Shown here piece by piece: positions 1 through 6,046 of a stretch of 11,085 bases of DNA. Under the pieces are notes generated by a model. The model had not been told where the DNA came from. It ran no database searches and saw only the letters and a list, made by a program, of their open reading frames with translations. The stretch is taken from NCBI GenBank assembly GCA_003484545.1, contig DNCF01000352.1, forward strand, positions 448-11,532. The letters run 5' to 3'. Each line of letters begins with the position of its first letter. Position 1 is the stretch's first letter. The translations under genes and the position numbers were made by a program. The DNA comes from Massilia sp. Its GTDB lineage: Bacteria; Pseudomonadota; Gammaproteobacteria; Burkholderiales; Burkholderiaceae_D.

Positions 1-185
1 TAGACGCCGCCGTCGACGGCGCGGGTGGTGGAGTAGCGGACCAGGCCACTGTCCGGAACCGGGTCGGTGCAGCCGGCGACGGAGACGCCGTCGCGCACTT
101 TCCATTGCTGTGCCGGCTTGGCGTCCTGCTGTTGCTTTTCCGCCAGTTTGAAGGCGAACAGGGTCGATTGCTGTTGGTTTTGCAT
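1..185 (-). CDS. Tandem Cys-terminal small peptide, copy 6 of 6 (3' end cut by window edge)
   Basis: Sixth and promoter-distal member of the peptide array. The window shows 61 full codons plus the first two bases of a Tyr codon. By comparison with its paralogs, only the last base of that Tyr codon, the Cys codon and the stop are missing, giving a 63-residue peptide. It keeps the N-terminal LFAFKLA block (9-15), W28, the VRDGVSVAGC block (30-39, Cys39) and Arg50 followed by Y-S-T-T. It is closest to copy 5, with nearly the same first 41 residues, so these two look like the most recent duplicates. The start is the ATG preceded by AAAGGAG on the minus strand. Function unknown. There is no signal peptide or membrane segment. 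If modifying or export genes belong to this operon they should follow beyond position 1. Confidence 0.85.
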   Translation of the reverse strand, partial: MQNQQQSTLFAFKLAEKQQQDAKPAQQWKVRDGVSVAGCTDPVPDSGLVRYSTTRAVDGGV

Positions 186-224
186 GTCTCGCTCCTTTGA
201 TAGTTTGTCGTGTAGCCGATGAAT

Positions 225-242
225 GTCCTGCGGGAGCAGGAC
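225..242 (-). other. Intergenic hairpin between peptide copies 5 and 6
   Basis: A perfect 7-bp stem (GTCCTGC / GCAGGAC) with a 4-base loop lies between the stop of copy 5 and the start of copy 6. No T-run follows, so it is not a convincing rho-independent terminator. It could protect or separate segments of a polycistronic mRNA. Confidence 0.4.
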
Positions 243-258
243 TGATCGTTCACCTGGT

Positions 259-450
259 TCAGCAGTAGATGCCGCCGTCGACGCTCCAGGTCGTCGAAGC
301 ACGGTACAGGCCGCGGTCGGGGTTGACGTCGGTGCAGCCGGCCACCGCGACGCCTTCGCGCACTTTCCATTGCTGCGCCGGCTTGGTGTCCTGCTGTCGC
401 TTCTCCGCCAGCTTGAAGGCGAACAGGGTCGATTGCTGTTGGTTTTGCAT
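259..450 (-). CDS. Tandem Cys-terminal small peptide, copy 5 of 6
   Basis: A 63-residue peptide. Block order: MQNQQQ start, LFAFKLA (9-15), Gln/Lys-rich spacer (16-27), W28-KVREGVAVAGC39, a variable segment with R50-A-S-T-T-W, and the C-terminal G-G-I-Y-C. It is the only copy with Glu instead of Asp in the V-R-D-G motif. The start is chosen at the ATG that aligns with all paralogs and is preceded by AAGGAAAG. A longer in-frame start at 519 exists but has no comparable Shine-Dalgarno sequence and is not conserved in the array. The two Cys residues (39 and 63) could form a disulfide or be sites of modification; this is inference. Function unknown. Confidence 0.87.
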   Translation of the reverse strand: MQNQQQSTLFAFKLAEKRQQDTKPAQQWKVREGVAVAGCTDVNPDRGLYRASTTWSVDGGIYC

Positions 451-524
451 CTTTCTTTCCTTGTCAAAAGCGTTGTGCTGCGGGTGGAAAAGCCAGGCAG
501 GGCAGGGCCTTTCGTTCAAGTGGT

Positions 525-719
525 TCAGCAGTAGGCGCCGCTGTCGCTGCCTTCGAAGCGGTTGCTTTCGCGGGAAGGCGTGCCTTCCTCATCGAGGAGG
601 GTGCAGCCGGCCACGGAGACGCCGTCGCGTACTTTCCAGGCTGGTGTCGGCTGGGACTCCCGGCTGCGTTTCTCGGCCAGCTTGAAGGCGAACAGCTTGC
701 TTTGTTTCTGACTCTGCAT
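525..719 (-). CDS. Tandem Cys-terminal small peptide, copy 4 of 6
   Basis: A 64-residue peptide, the most divergent of the set. It starts MQSQKQ instead of MQNQ, its spacer is S-R-E-S-Q-P-T-P-A, and its variable region (40-59) is acidic with R50-E-S-N. The tail is S-G-A-Y-C, the only one with Ala before Tyr-Cys. LFAFKLA (9-15), W28, KVRDGVSVAGC and Cys39 are unchanged. The chosen ATG at 719 has AAGGATG upstream and aligns with the paralogs; an in-frame ATG at 749 lies 5' of the Shine-Dalgarno site and is rejected. Keeping the frame and the fixed blocks despite this divergence indicates selection on the protein. Function unknown. Confidence 0.87.
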   Translation of the reverse strand: MQSQKQSKLFAFKLAEKRSRESQPTPAWKVRDGVSVAGCTLLDEEGTPSRESNRFEGSDSGAYC

Positions 720-788
720 TTCACATCCTTCCAAAGCGTTGCGATGCAATGGCGAACAACGCCATGCGCGAGTGTTTGCTACGTGAGC

Positions 789-983
789 TCAGCAGTAGAC
801 GCCGGCGTCCCTGCCGCCCAATTCGGTGGTTTCACGCATCACGAGGGAATTCCTGTCGGGGTAGGTGCAACCGGCCACGGAAACACCGTCGCGCACTTTC
901 CACTGTTGCGCCGGCTGGGCCTGCTGCTCGCGTTGGCCGGCCAGCTTGAAGGCAAACAGTGTGGTCTGTTTCTGGTTCTGCAT
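789..983 (-). CDS. Tandem Cys-terminal small peptide, copy 3 of 6
   Basis: A 64-residue peptide with MQNQKQ start, LFAFKLA (9-15), spacer G-Q-R-E-Q-Q-A-Q-P-A-Q-Q, W28, the VRDGVSVAGC block (Cys39), R50-E-T-T in the variable part and terminal A-G-V-Y-C. The Shine-Dalgarno sequence GGAAGGA lies just upstream of the ATG at 983. The roughly 40 bases upstream are nearly the same as those upstream of copy 4, so the duplicated unit includes the ribosome binding region. The reading frame stays open upstream of this ATG through copy 2 in another frame; that extension is a by-product of GC bias and not part of the gene. Function unknown. Confidence 0.87.
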   Translation of the reverse strand: MQNQKQTTLFAFKLAGQREQQAQPAQQWKVRDGVSVAGCTYPDRNSLVMRETTELGGRDAGVYC

Positions 984-1050
984 TTCACGATCCTTCCAAA
1001 TGTTGTGATGCGATGGAGAACAATTCGTGCGAAGACTGCCCTGGGTGAAC

Positions 1051-1245
1051 TCAGCAGTAGATGCCACCGTCGGCGTCGCCCCATTCGCTGGTGGCACGCT
1101 GTATGAGGGGGTCGTTGTCGATGTAGGTGCAGCCCGCCATGGCGACGCCGTCGCGCACTTTCCACTGTGGCGCAGGCTGGGTTTGCTGGTCACGCTGGCC
1201 GGCCAGCTTGAAGGCGAAGAGTTTGGTTTCTTTTTGATTCTGCAT
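1051..1245 (-). CDS. Tandem Cys-terminal small peptide, copy 2 of 6
   Basis: A 64-residue peptide and the first gene after the internal terminator. It has MQNQKE start, LFAFKLA (9-15), W28, and the block VRDGVAMAGC, with Met replacing Val at position 37 only in this copy. The variable segment carries acidic residues and R50-A-T-S-E-W; the tail is D-G-G-I-Y-C. The Shine-Dalgarno sequence AAAGGA precedes the ATG at 1245. An in-frame ATG at 1296 would add 17 residues but lies upstream of that site and is not matched in the other copies. Function unknown. Confidence 0.87.
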   Translation of the reverse strand: MQNQKETKLFAFKLAGQRDQQTQPAPQWKVRDGVAMAGCTYIDNDPLIQRATSEWGDADGGIYC

Positions 1246-1307
1246 TTCACGATCCTTTCTTGGGTTGATGAAGGGATGAAACTGAATGCAAAACAATTAC
1301 TAGAGCC

Positions 1308-1337
1308 AAATAAAAAGCCTTGCACGCGGCAAGGCTT
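1308..1337 (-). terminator. Rho-independent terminator between peptide copies 1 and 2
   Basis: On the minus strand a perfect 9-bp stem (AAGCCTTGC / GCAAGGCTT) with a 5-base loop is followed by TTTATTT. It begins about 11 bases after the stop of copy 1. Copies 2-6 must be reached by read-through or by an unrecognised promoter downstream of it. It probably sets a high ratio of copy 1 to the rest. Confidence 0.85.
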
Positions 1338-1348
1338 CAAGGAGGGAA

Positions 1349-1540
1349 TCAGCAGTAGATGCCGGCGTCGGCGCCACCCCAGGTGCTGGACGCGCGGTAG
1401 TTGTCGTACGCATCCGGACCGGAGCAACCGGCAACGGCAACGCCGTCGCGCACTTTCCATACCGCTTGCTGCACAGCTTCTTGTTCCTGCTTCCGTGCCA
1501 GCTGAAAAGCGAACAGCCTGGTTTGCTGTTGGTTTTGCAT
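1349..1540 (-). CDS. Tandem Cys-terminal small peptide, copy 1 of 6 (promoter-proximal)
   Basis: A 63-residue peptide and the first gene of the array after the promoter. It differs from the others in the N-terminal block (LFAFQLA, Gln for Lys at 13) and the spacer (A-R-K-Q-E-Q-E-A-V-Q-Q-A-V). It keeps W28, KVRDGVAVAGC and Cys39; here Ser rather than Thr follows Cys39. The variable part contains N-Y-R-A-S-S-T-W and the tail is A-G-I-Y-C. AAAGGAA lies upstream of the ATG. A strong terminator follows the stop codon, so this copy should be the most abundant transcript. With no hydrophobic signal sequence and two invariant Cys residues, the layout is compatible with a RiPP precursor (leader 1 to about 27, modified part 28-63). 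That role is inferred from architecture only. Confidence 0.88.
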   Translation of the reverse strand: MQNQQQTRLFAFQLARKQEQEAVQQAVWKVRDGVAVAGCSGPDAYDNYRASSTWGGADAGIYC

Positions 1541-1566
1541 TGCCCGTTCCTTTCATTTGTTAAGAA

Positions 1567-1595
1567 CGAATTGCATTCGCGCCATGTTTGGGCGC
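1567..1595 (-). promoter_or_regulatory. Stem-loops at the 5' end of the peptide-array mRNA
   Basis: The predicted transcript starts near 1595 and opens with GCGCC-CAAACAT-GGCGC (5-bp stem, 1579-1595). A second stem CGAAT-GCA-ATTCG (1567-1579) follows immediately and shares one base. A 5'-terminal hairpin is a known way of slowing RNA decay in bacteria; that role here is inferred. The stems end well before the Shine-Dalgarno sequence at about 1549, so they should not mask it. Confidence 0.45.
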
Positions 1596-1601
1596 AGGTA
1601 A

Positions 1602-1630
1602 ATACTAGAGGTGCAATAAGGAAAGGTCAA
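1602..1630 (-). promoter_or_regulatory. Sigma70-type promoter of the peptide array
   Basis: On the minus strand the -35 box TTGACC (1625-1630) and -10 box TAGTAT (1602-1607) are separated by exactly 17 bases. Each box matches consensus at five of six positions. The predicted start of transcription is near 1595, giving a leader of about 55 bases before copy 1. It lies after the ybaL terminator, so the array is its own transcription unit. Confidence 0.82.
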
Positions 1631-1694
1631 TAAAATTTCTCTCATGCAACATGCATAGGATTTTTCCTACCCGTATCACCGGCCGGAAATGCAG

Positions 1695-1730
1695 AAAAAT
1701 GCCCGCCGTGCGCAGGGCACCGGCGGGCAT
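1695..1730 (-). terminator. Rho-independent terminator of ybaL
   Basis: A 10-bp GC-rich stem (ATGCCCGCCG / CGGCGGGCAT) with a 12-base loop is followed on the minus strand by a run of five T. It starts about 22 bases after the ybaL stop codon and separates that gene from the peptide array. Confidence 0.88.
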
Positions 1731-1752
1731 CGAGGAGCTTGTGTATGTTGGC

Positions 1753-3453
1753 TTAGTGCGCGTACTGCGCGTCCTTCAGCGTGTCGAGCACGTAGCGCGT
1801 CATGCTGCCGGCCAGCTCGTGCTCGCCGAGGAAGACCTTGCCGCCGGTGTCCTCGCGCAGCAGTTCGGCCTCCTGCTCGTTATGGGTGCGCACGACGCAG
1901 CGGATCTCGGGATTGAGCGCCTTGGCTATTTCGATCATGGCGCGCACGTGGAAGGTGTCGGGGGTGGCGATCACCAGCACCGCCGCGCGCGCGATGTGGG
2001 CCTGGATCAGCACCGCCGGCTCCGAGGCGTCGCCGACCACGGCCGGTTGGTCGCGCTTGCGCAGCGCATCGACGATCTCGCGGTTCTGCTCGGCGACCAC
2101 GTAGTGGATGCCTTGCGCCGTGAGCGCGTCGGCGATGCGCCGGCCCACGCGGCCGTAGCCGACCAGCACCACCTGGCCGGTGAGGCGTTCGTGCGGTACG
2201 CTCATCGGCAGCTCGGCCAGCGGGTCGGGCGAGCTTTCGAGCTTGCGCACCAGCTCCGAATTCTTGCGCAGCCAGCGCTGCAGCGGCTCGATCGCCGCGA
2301 ACAGCAGCGGATTGACGGCGATCGAGATGATCGCGCCGGCCAGGATCAGGCTCTGGCCCTCGGGCGGCATGAGTTCGAGCGAAATGCCGAGCGCCGCCAG
2401 GATGAACGAGAACTCGCCGATCTGCGCCAGGCTGGCCGAGACCGTGATCGCGGTATTCAGCGGATAGCGCAGCGCCAGCACCAGCGCCATCGCGGCGATC
2501 GACTTGCCGAAGATGATGACCGCGACCACCGCCAGCACGTGCAGCGGGTCCTCGACCAGCACCATCGGATCGAACAGCATGCCGACCGACACGAAGAACA
2601 GCACCGAGAATGCGTCGCGCAGCGGCAAGGACTCCTCGGCGGCGCGGTGCGACAGTTCCGATTCGCGCAGCACCATGCCGGCAAAGAAGGCGCCCAGCGC
2701 GAACGAGACGCCGAACAGGTGCGAGGAGCCGTAGGCGATGCCGACCGCGGCGGCGATCACGGACAGCGTGAACAGCTCGCGCGAATTGGTCTTGGCCACG
2801 CGCCACAGGAACCAGGGGAAGATCTTGCGGCCGACCAGCAGCATGAAGGCGACAAAGGCGCCGACCTGCAGCAGGGTCTTGCCGAGCGCCATCCACAGCG
2901 AATCGTCGCCGCCGGCGCCCTTGCCGCCGAGGGGGCCGGCCAGCGCCGGCAGCAGCACCAGCACCAGCACGGTCACCAGGTCCTCGACCACCAGCCAGCC
3001 GACCGCGATGCGCCCGTTCATCGAATCGAGCACGCCGCGGCTTTCCAGCGCGCGCAGCAGCACCACCGTGCTGGCCACCGACAGCGCCAGGCCGAACACC
3101 AGGCCCGCGCCCAGGCTCCAGCCCCACAGGTGGGTCATGCCGATGCCCATCGCGGTGGCCACGGAGATCTGCAGGATGGCCCCGGGCAGGGCGATCCTGC
3201 GCACGTCGAGCAGGTCCTTCAGCGAGAAATGCAGGCCCACCCCGAACATCAGCAACATCACACCGATCTCGGCCAATTGCGATGCCAGCGATACGTCCGC
3301 CACGAAACCTGGCGTGGCGGGACCGATCAGGACACCGGCGGCGAGATAGCCGACCAGCGCGGGCAATTTCAGGCGTATGGCGATCATGCCAAATATGAGG
3401 CCGAAGCCCAGCGCGGCGGCGATGGTTGTGATCAGACTGAGTTCATGGTGCAT
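1753..3453 (-). CDS. ybaL: YbaL-type CPA2 cation/proton antiporter with RCK domain
   Basis: A 566-residue inner-membrane transporter of the monovalent cation:proton antiporter-2 (KefB/YbaL) family, which exchanges K+ or Na+ for H+. Residues 1 to about 400 are strongly hydrophobic with about a dozen membrane segments. They include family-typical stretches such as L-V-G-Y-L-A-A-G-V-L-I-G-P near the start, L-L-M-F-G-V-G-L-H-F-S-L-K-D-L, and A-L-G-A-F-F-A-G-M-V-L. The cytosolic C-terminal part (from about 426) is a TrkA-N/RCK nucleotide-binding domain with the Rossmann motif G-Y-G-R-V-G (432-437) and an Asp-Ala-Ser pocket. Length and N-terminus match E. coli YbaL (about 558 residues) as I remember it. 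I chose the ATG at 3453 because AAGGGG lies 9 bases upstream; the in-frame ATG at 3462 directly abuts that site. It is divergent from the thiolase gene and has its own terminator. The transported ion cannot be told from sequence. Confidence 0.93.
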   Translation of the reverse strand: MHHELSLITTIAAALGFGLIFGMIAIRLKLPALVGYLAAGVLIGPATPGFVADVSLASQLAEIGVMLLMFGVGLHFSLKDLLDVRRIALPGAILQISVATAMGIGMTHLWGWSLGAGLVFGLALSVASTVVLLRALESRGVLDSMNGRIAVGWLVVEDLVTVLVLVLLPALAGPLGGKGAGGDDSLWMALGKTLLQVGAFVAFMLLVGRKIFPWFLWRVAKTNSRELFTLSVIAAAVGIAYGSSHLFGVSFALGAFFAGMVLRESELSHRAAEESLPLRDAFSVLFFVSVGMLFDPMVLVEDPLHVLAVVAVIIFGKSIAAMALVLALRYPLNTAITVSASLAQIGEFSFILAALGISLELMPPEGQSLILAGAIISIAVNPLLFAAIEPLQRWLRKNSELVRKLESSPDPLAELPMSVPHERLTGQVVLVGYGRVGRRIADALTAQGIHYVVAEQNREIVDALRKRDQPAVVGDASEPAVLIQAHIARAAVLVIATPDTFHVRAMIEIAKALNPEIRCVVRTHNEQEAELLREDTGGKVFLGEHELAGSMTRYVLDTLKDAQYAH

Positions 3454-3487
3454 GCAGTACATCCCCTTATCAAAGTTAAATCGATCC

Positions 3488-3518
3488 AGTATAAAGGACG
3501 GGGCTTCCACGATGTCGA
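3488..3518 (-). promoter_or_regulatory. ybaL: Possible ybaL promoter
   Basis: On the minus strand a -10-like TATACT (3488-3493) lies downstream of TCGACA (3513-3518, five of six matches to the -35 consensus). The 19-base spacer is longer than ideal. It would give a leader of about 28 bases before the ybaL start. Confidence 0.4.
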
Positions 3519-3551
3519 AAAAAATAGAGGCGAACCTCGATGGCGCGGGCA

Positions 3552-3579
3552 TTCCCGCGCGGCCGACTCTGTCTATAAT
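3552..3579 (+). promoter_or_regulatory. Probable promoter of the thiolase/acyl-CoA dehydrogenase genes
   Basis: A perfect -10 box TATAAT (3574-3579) lies 45 bases before the thiolase start. The -35 region (TTCCCG, 3552-3557, spacer 16) is poor, which suggests help from an activator or relief from a repressor, as is common for fatty-acid catabolism genes. The leader would be about 40 bases. AGGAGA (3615-3620) is the ribosome binding site. Confidence 0.55.
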
Positions 3580-3624
3580 CGAACGCAAAAAGGCCGCCGG
3601 CCGCCAACCCAGACAGGAGACAAC

Positions 3625-4809
3625 ATGAGCCGCAAGGTATTCGTTACCGGCGTCGGGATGATCCCGTTCGCCAAGCCCGGCGCGTCCGCGCCCTACCACG
3701 AGATGGGTCTTGAGGCCGCCCGCGCCGCCCTGCAGGATGCCGGCCTCCCTTACGAGGACATCGAGCAGGCCTACGTGGGCTACGTCTACGGCGACTCGAC
3801 CTGCGGCCAGAAAGCCCTGTACGGCGTCGGCATGACCGGCATCCCCATCGTCAACGTCAACAACAACTGCTCGACCGGCTCCACGGCGCTGTTCCTGGCG
3901 CGCCAGGCGGTGGCCAGCGGCGCGGTCGACTGCGTGCTGGTGCTCGGCTTCGAGCAGATGAGTCCCGGCGCCCTCGGCTCGGTCTTCACCGACCGCCCGG
4001 CGCCGTTCGACGATTTCGACGCCGTCACCGACCGCCTGGTCGGCAAGCCCGAGATTCCGCTGGCGCTGCGCTACTTCGGCGGCGCGGGTCTCGCGCACAT
4101 GGAAAAGTACGGCACGCCCCTGGAAGCCTTTGCCCGCATCCGCGCCAAGGCCAGCCGCCACGCGGCGAACAATCCGCTGGCGCTGTTCCGCAAGGAGGTC
4201 ACCGCCCAGGACGTGCTGGATGCGCCCGCGATCTGGCCAGGCGTGATGACGCGCCTGATGGCCTGCCCGCCGACCTGCGGCGCGGCCGCCGCCGTGCTGG
4301 TCTCGGAAGAATTCGCAAAACGGCGCGGCCTGCGCGCGGACGTGCACATCGCCGCCCAGGCGATGACCACCGACCGCGCCAGTACCTTCGAGGCGAACGA
4401 CATGATGCGCCTGGTCGGCTACGACATGAGCCGCGAGGCGGCCGCCAGGGTCTACGAGCAGGCCGGCATCGGCCCCGACGAGCTCGACGTCGTCGAGCTG
4501 CACGACTGCTTCGCCCACAACGAACTGATCACCTACGAAGCCTTGGGCCTGTGCCCGGAGGGCGGCGCCGACAAGTTCATCCTCGACGGCGACAACACCT
4601 ATGGCGGCAAGGTCGTCACCAACCCGTCCGGCGGCCTGCTCTCGAAAGGCCATCCGCTGGGCGCGACGGGCCTGGCGCAATGCTTCGAACTGACCCACCA
4701 GCTGCGCGGCAGCGCCGGCGCGCGCCAGGTCGAGGGCGCGCGCACGGCGCTGCAGCACAACCTGGGGCTGGGCGGCGCCTGCGTCGTCACCCTGTACCAG
4801 GCCGGCTGA
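3625..4809 (+). CDS. SCP2-type (SCPx-like) thiolase, lipid-transfer-protein/thiolase family
   Basis: A 394-residue thiolase-fold protein, predicted to cleave 3-ketoacyl-CoA with CoA in the last step of beta-oxidation. The nucleophilic Cys sits in N-N-N-C82-S-T-G-S. The SCP2-thiolase signature H293-D-C-F-A-H-N-E and the catalytic His in S-K-G-H343-P-L-G-A-T-G are present. The second Cys lies in G-L-G-G-A-C386. The N-terminus V-F-V-T-G-V-G-M-I-P-F is typical of the non-decarboxylating SCPx branch rather than FadA-type thiolases. No SCP2 lipid-binding domain is fused at the C-terminus. Ten bases separate its stop from the acyl-CoA dehydrogenase start. With the dehydrogenase and racemase downstream, a role in breaking down 2-methyl-branched acyl-CoAs or sterol side chains is likely. 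The exact substrate is not known. Confidence 0.92.
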   Translation: MSRKVFVTGVGMIPFAKPGASAPYHEMGLEAARAALQDAGLPYEDIEQAYVGYVYGDSTCGQKALYGVGMTGIPIVNVNNNCSTGSTALFLARQAVASGAVDCVLVLGFEQMSPGALGSVFTDRPAPFDDFDAVTDRLVGKPEIPLALRYFGGAGLAHMEKYGTPLEAFARIRAKASRHAANNPLALFRKEVTAQDVLDAPAIWPGVMTRLMACPPTCGAAAAVLVSEEFAKRRGLRADVHIAAQAMTTDRASTFEANDMMRLVGYDMSREAAARVYEQAGIGPDELDVVELHDCFAHNELITYEALGLCPEGGADKFILDGDNTYGGKVVTNPSGGLLSKGHPLGATGLAQCFELTHQLRGSAGARQVEGARTALQHNLGLGGACVVTLYQAG

Positions 4810-4819
4810 GGAGGCAGCA

Positions 4820-5965
4820 ATGGAGCTGATGACGCCCTCCTGGAGCAACCCGGAACTGGAGTCCTTCCGCGACGCCGTGCGCCGCTTCGTCGCCAGCGAG
4901 ATCGCCCCGCACGGCGAACGCTGGCGCGCGCAGCAGCACGTCGACCGCGAACTCTGGCAAAAGGCCGGCGAGATGGGCCTGCTGGCCGCCGACATCCCCG
5001 AGGAATATGGCGGATCGGGCGGCAGCTTCGCCCACATGGCGGTGGTGTTCGAAGAACTCGGCTATGCCGGCGACATGGCTTTCGGCCTGCACGTGCACGC
5101 CATCGTCGCCCACTACCTGCTGAACCAAGGCACCGAGGAGCAGAAGCGCCATTACCTGCCGAAGCTCGCCAGCGGCGAGATGGTCGCGGCGATCGCGATG
5201 TCGGAACCGGGCGCCGGCTCGGACCTGAAGGGCATCCGCACCACTGCCGTGCGTGGCAGCGATGGCTACCGCCTGAACGGCTCCAAGACCTTCATCTCGA
5301 ACGGCTACCTGGCCGACCTGATCCTGGTGGTGGCCAAGACCGACCCGGCCGCCGGCGCCAAGGGCATCTCGCTGATGCTGCTGGAGACCCGGGACAACCC
5401 GGGCTTCCGGGTCGGCCGCATCCTGGAAAAAGTCGGGCAGAAGGGCCAGGATACCTGCGAGCTGTTCTTCGACGACGCCCATGTGCCGCCGGCGAACGTG
5501 CTCGGGGGCGAGGAGGGCAGGGGCTTCGCCCAGCTGATGACGGAACTGCCCTACGAGCGCACCATCATCGGCGTGGCGGGCGTGGCCGCGATCGAGCGCG
5601 CGCTGCGCCTGACAGTCGAGCATGCGAAGGAGCGCAAGGCGTTTGGCCAGGCGCTGATCGAGATGCAGAACACCCGCTTCGTGCTGGCCGAGATCAAGAC
5701 CGAGGCAACGGTGGCGCGCATCTTCATCGACCGCTGCGTCGAGGACATGCTGGCGGGCCGCATGGACACCGTGCGCGCCTCGATGGCGAAGTACTGGATC
5801 TCCGACCTGCAGTGCAAGGTGGTCGACCAGTGCGTGCAGCTGTTCGGCGGCTACGGCTACATGCTCGAATACCCGATCGCCCAGATGTACGTCGACGCGC
5901 GCGTCCAGCGTATCTACGGCGGCGCCAACGAGATCATGAAAGAGATCATCGCCCGCTCCTTGTGA
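4820..5965 (+). CDS. Acyl-CoA dehydrogenase, long-chain/isovaleryl-type catalytic site
   Basis: A 381-residue FAD flavoprotein predicted to oxidise acyl-CoA to trans-2-enoyl-CoA, passing electrons to ETF. Order: N-terminal helical domain (about 1-120), beta domain with the FAD motif M-S-E-P-G-A-G-S-D (127-135), C-terminal helical domain with R-K-A-F-G (272-276) and Q-L-F-G-G-Y-G-Y (340-347). The usual Y-E-G-T catalytic Glu of short- and medium-chain enzymes is replaced by I-Y-G-G-A-N-E-I (365-372). Instead E246 in L-P-Y-E-R aligns with the catalytic Glu of the long-chain and isovaleryl-CoA dehydrogenases. The enzyme is therefore expected to be active, with a pocket suited to longer or branched acyl chains. 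GGAGG lies just upstream of the ATG. An in-frame ATG three codons later is possible but less well spaced. Confidence 0.93.
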   Translation: MELMTPSWSNPELESFRDAVRRFVASEIAPHGERWRAQQHVDRELWQKAGEMGLLAADIPEEYGGSGGSFAHMAVVFEELGYAGDMAFGLHVHAIVAHYLLNQGTEEQKRHYLPKLASGEMVAAIAMSEPGAGSDLKGIRTTAVRGSDGYRLNGSKTFISNGYLADLILVVAKTDPAAGAKGISLMLLETRDNPGFRVGRILEKVGQKGQDTCELFFDDAHVPPANVLGGEEGRGFAQLMTELPYERTIIGVAGVAAIERALRLTVEHAKERKAFGQALIEMQNTRFVLAEIKTEATVARIFIDRCVEDMLAGRMDTVRASMAKYWISDLQCKVVDQCVQLFGGYGYMLEYPIAQMYVDARVQRIYGGANEIMKEIIARSL

Positions 5966-5976
5966 GCAGCGGATTT

Positions 5977-6017
5977 GCGTAGGGTGGACCGGGCCGCGTA
6001 GGCACCCGAGTCCACGC
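5977..6017. repeat. GTAGGGTGG-type hairpin repeat, copy A
   Basis: Starts GCGTAGGGTGG and folds as GTGGAC-CGGG (5984-5993) against CCCG-A-GTCCAC (10 pairs with one bulged A), ending in CGC. It shares the GTAGGGTGG entry with copy B 70 bases downstream. Elements opening CGTAGGGTGGG with an inverted CCCAC end are, from memory, scattered between genes in many beta- and gammaproteobacteria. No T-run follows. Confidence 0.55.
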
Positions 6018-6046
6018 TGTACAAAGCGCGATCAGCCGCAAATGAT

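Larger units (their letters stand above)
1..1540 (-). repeat. Tandem gene-duplication array (six units, period about 262-298 bp)
   Basis: Successive gene ends lie at 259, 525, 789, 1051 and 1349, giving steps of 266, 264, 262 and 298 bp; the last step is longer because of the terminator. DNA identity is highest over the bases encoding W28-KVR (plus-strand CGCACTTTCCA, one base changed in copy 4), over the LFAF[K/Q]LA block, and, for copies 3 and 4, through the intergenic leader and Shine-Dalgarno region. The array arose by repeated tandem duplication followed by divergence of the region encoding residues 40-57. Confidence 0.8.

Noticed and set aside
1284..1314. Second promoter for peptide copies 2-6 based on TAGTAA
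   Set aside because: The only -35 candidate at correct spacing (GTGCAA) matches consensus at three of six positions and lies in the terminator stem, so it is not listed as a feature.
1..1540. Regularly spaced repeats resembling a CRISPR or satellite array
   Set aside because: The period is about 264 bp, and the conserved stretches encode in-frame peptide blocks with start codons, ribosome sites and stops.
1651..4809. Very long plus-strand open frame (over 1000 codons) running through ybaL into the thiolase gene
   Set aside because: Its first two thirds are antisense to ybaL, with low-complexity Arg/His/Gln-rich translation typical of GC-rich shadow frames. Only the part from 3625 is a recognisable protein with its own ribosome site.
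3454..5037. N-terminal extension of the ybaL frame on the minus strand
   Set aside because: It is antisense to the thiolase and dehydrogenase genes. The transporter homology begins at the ATG at 3453, preceded by AAGGGG.
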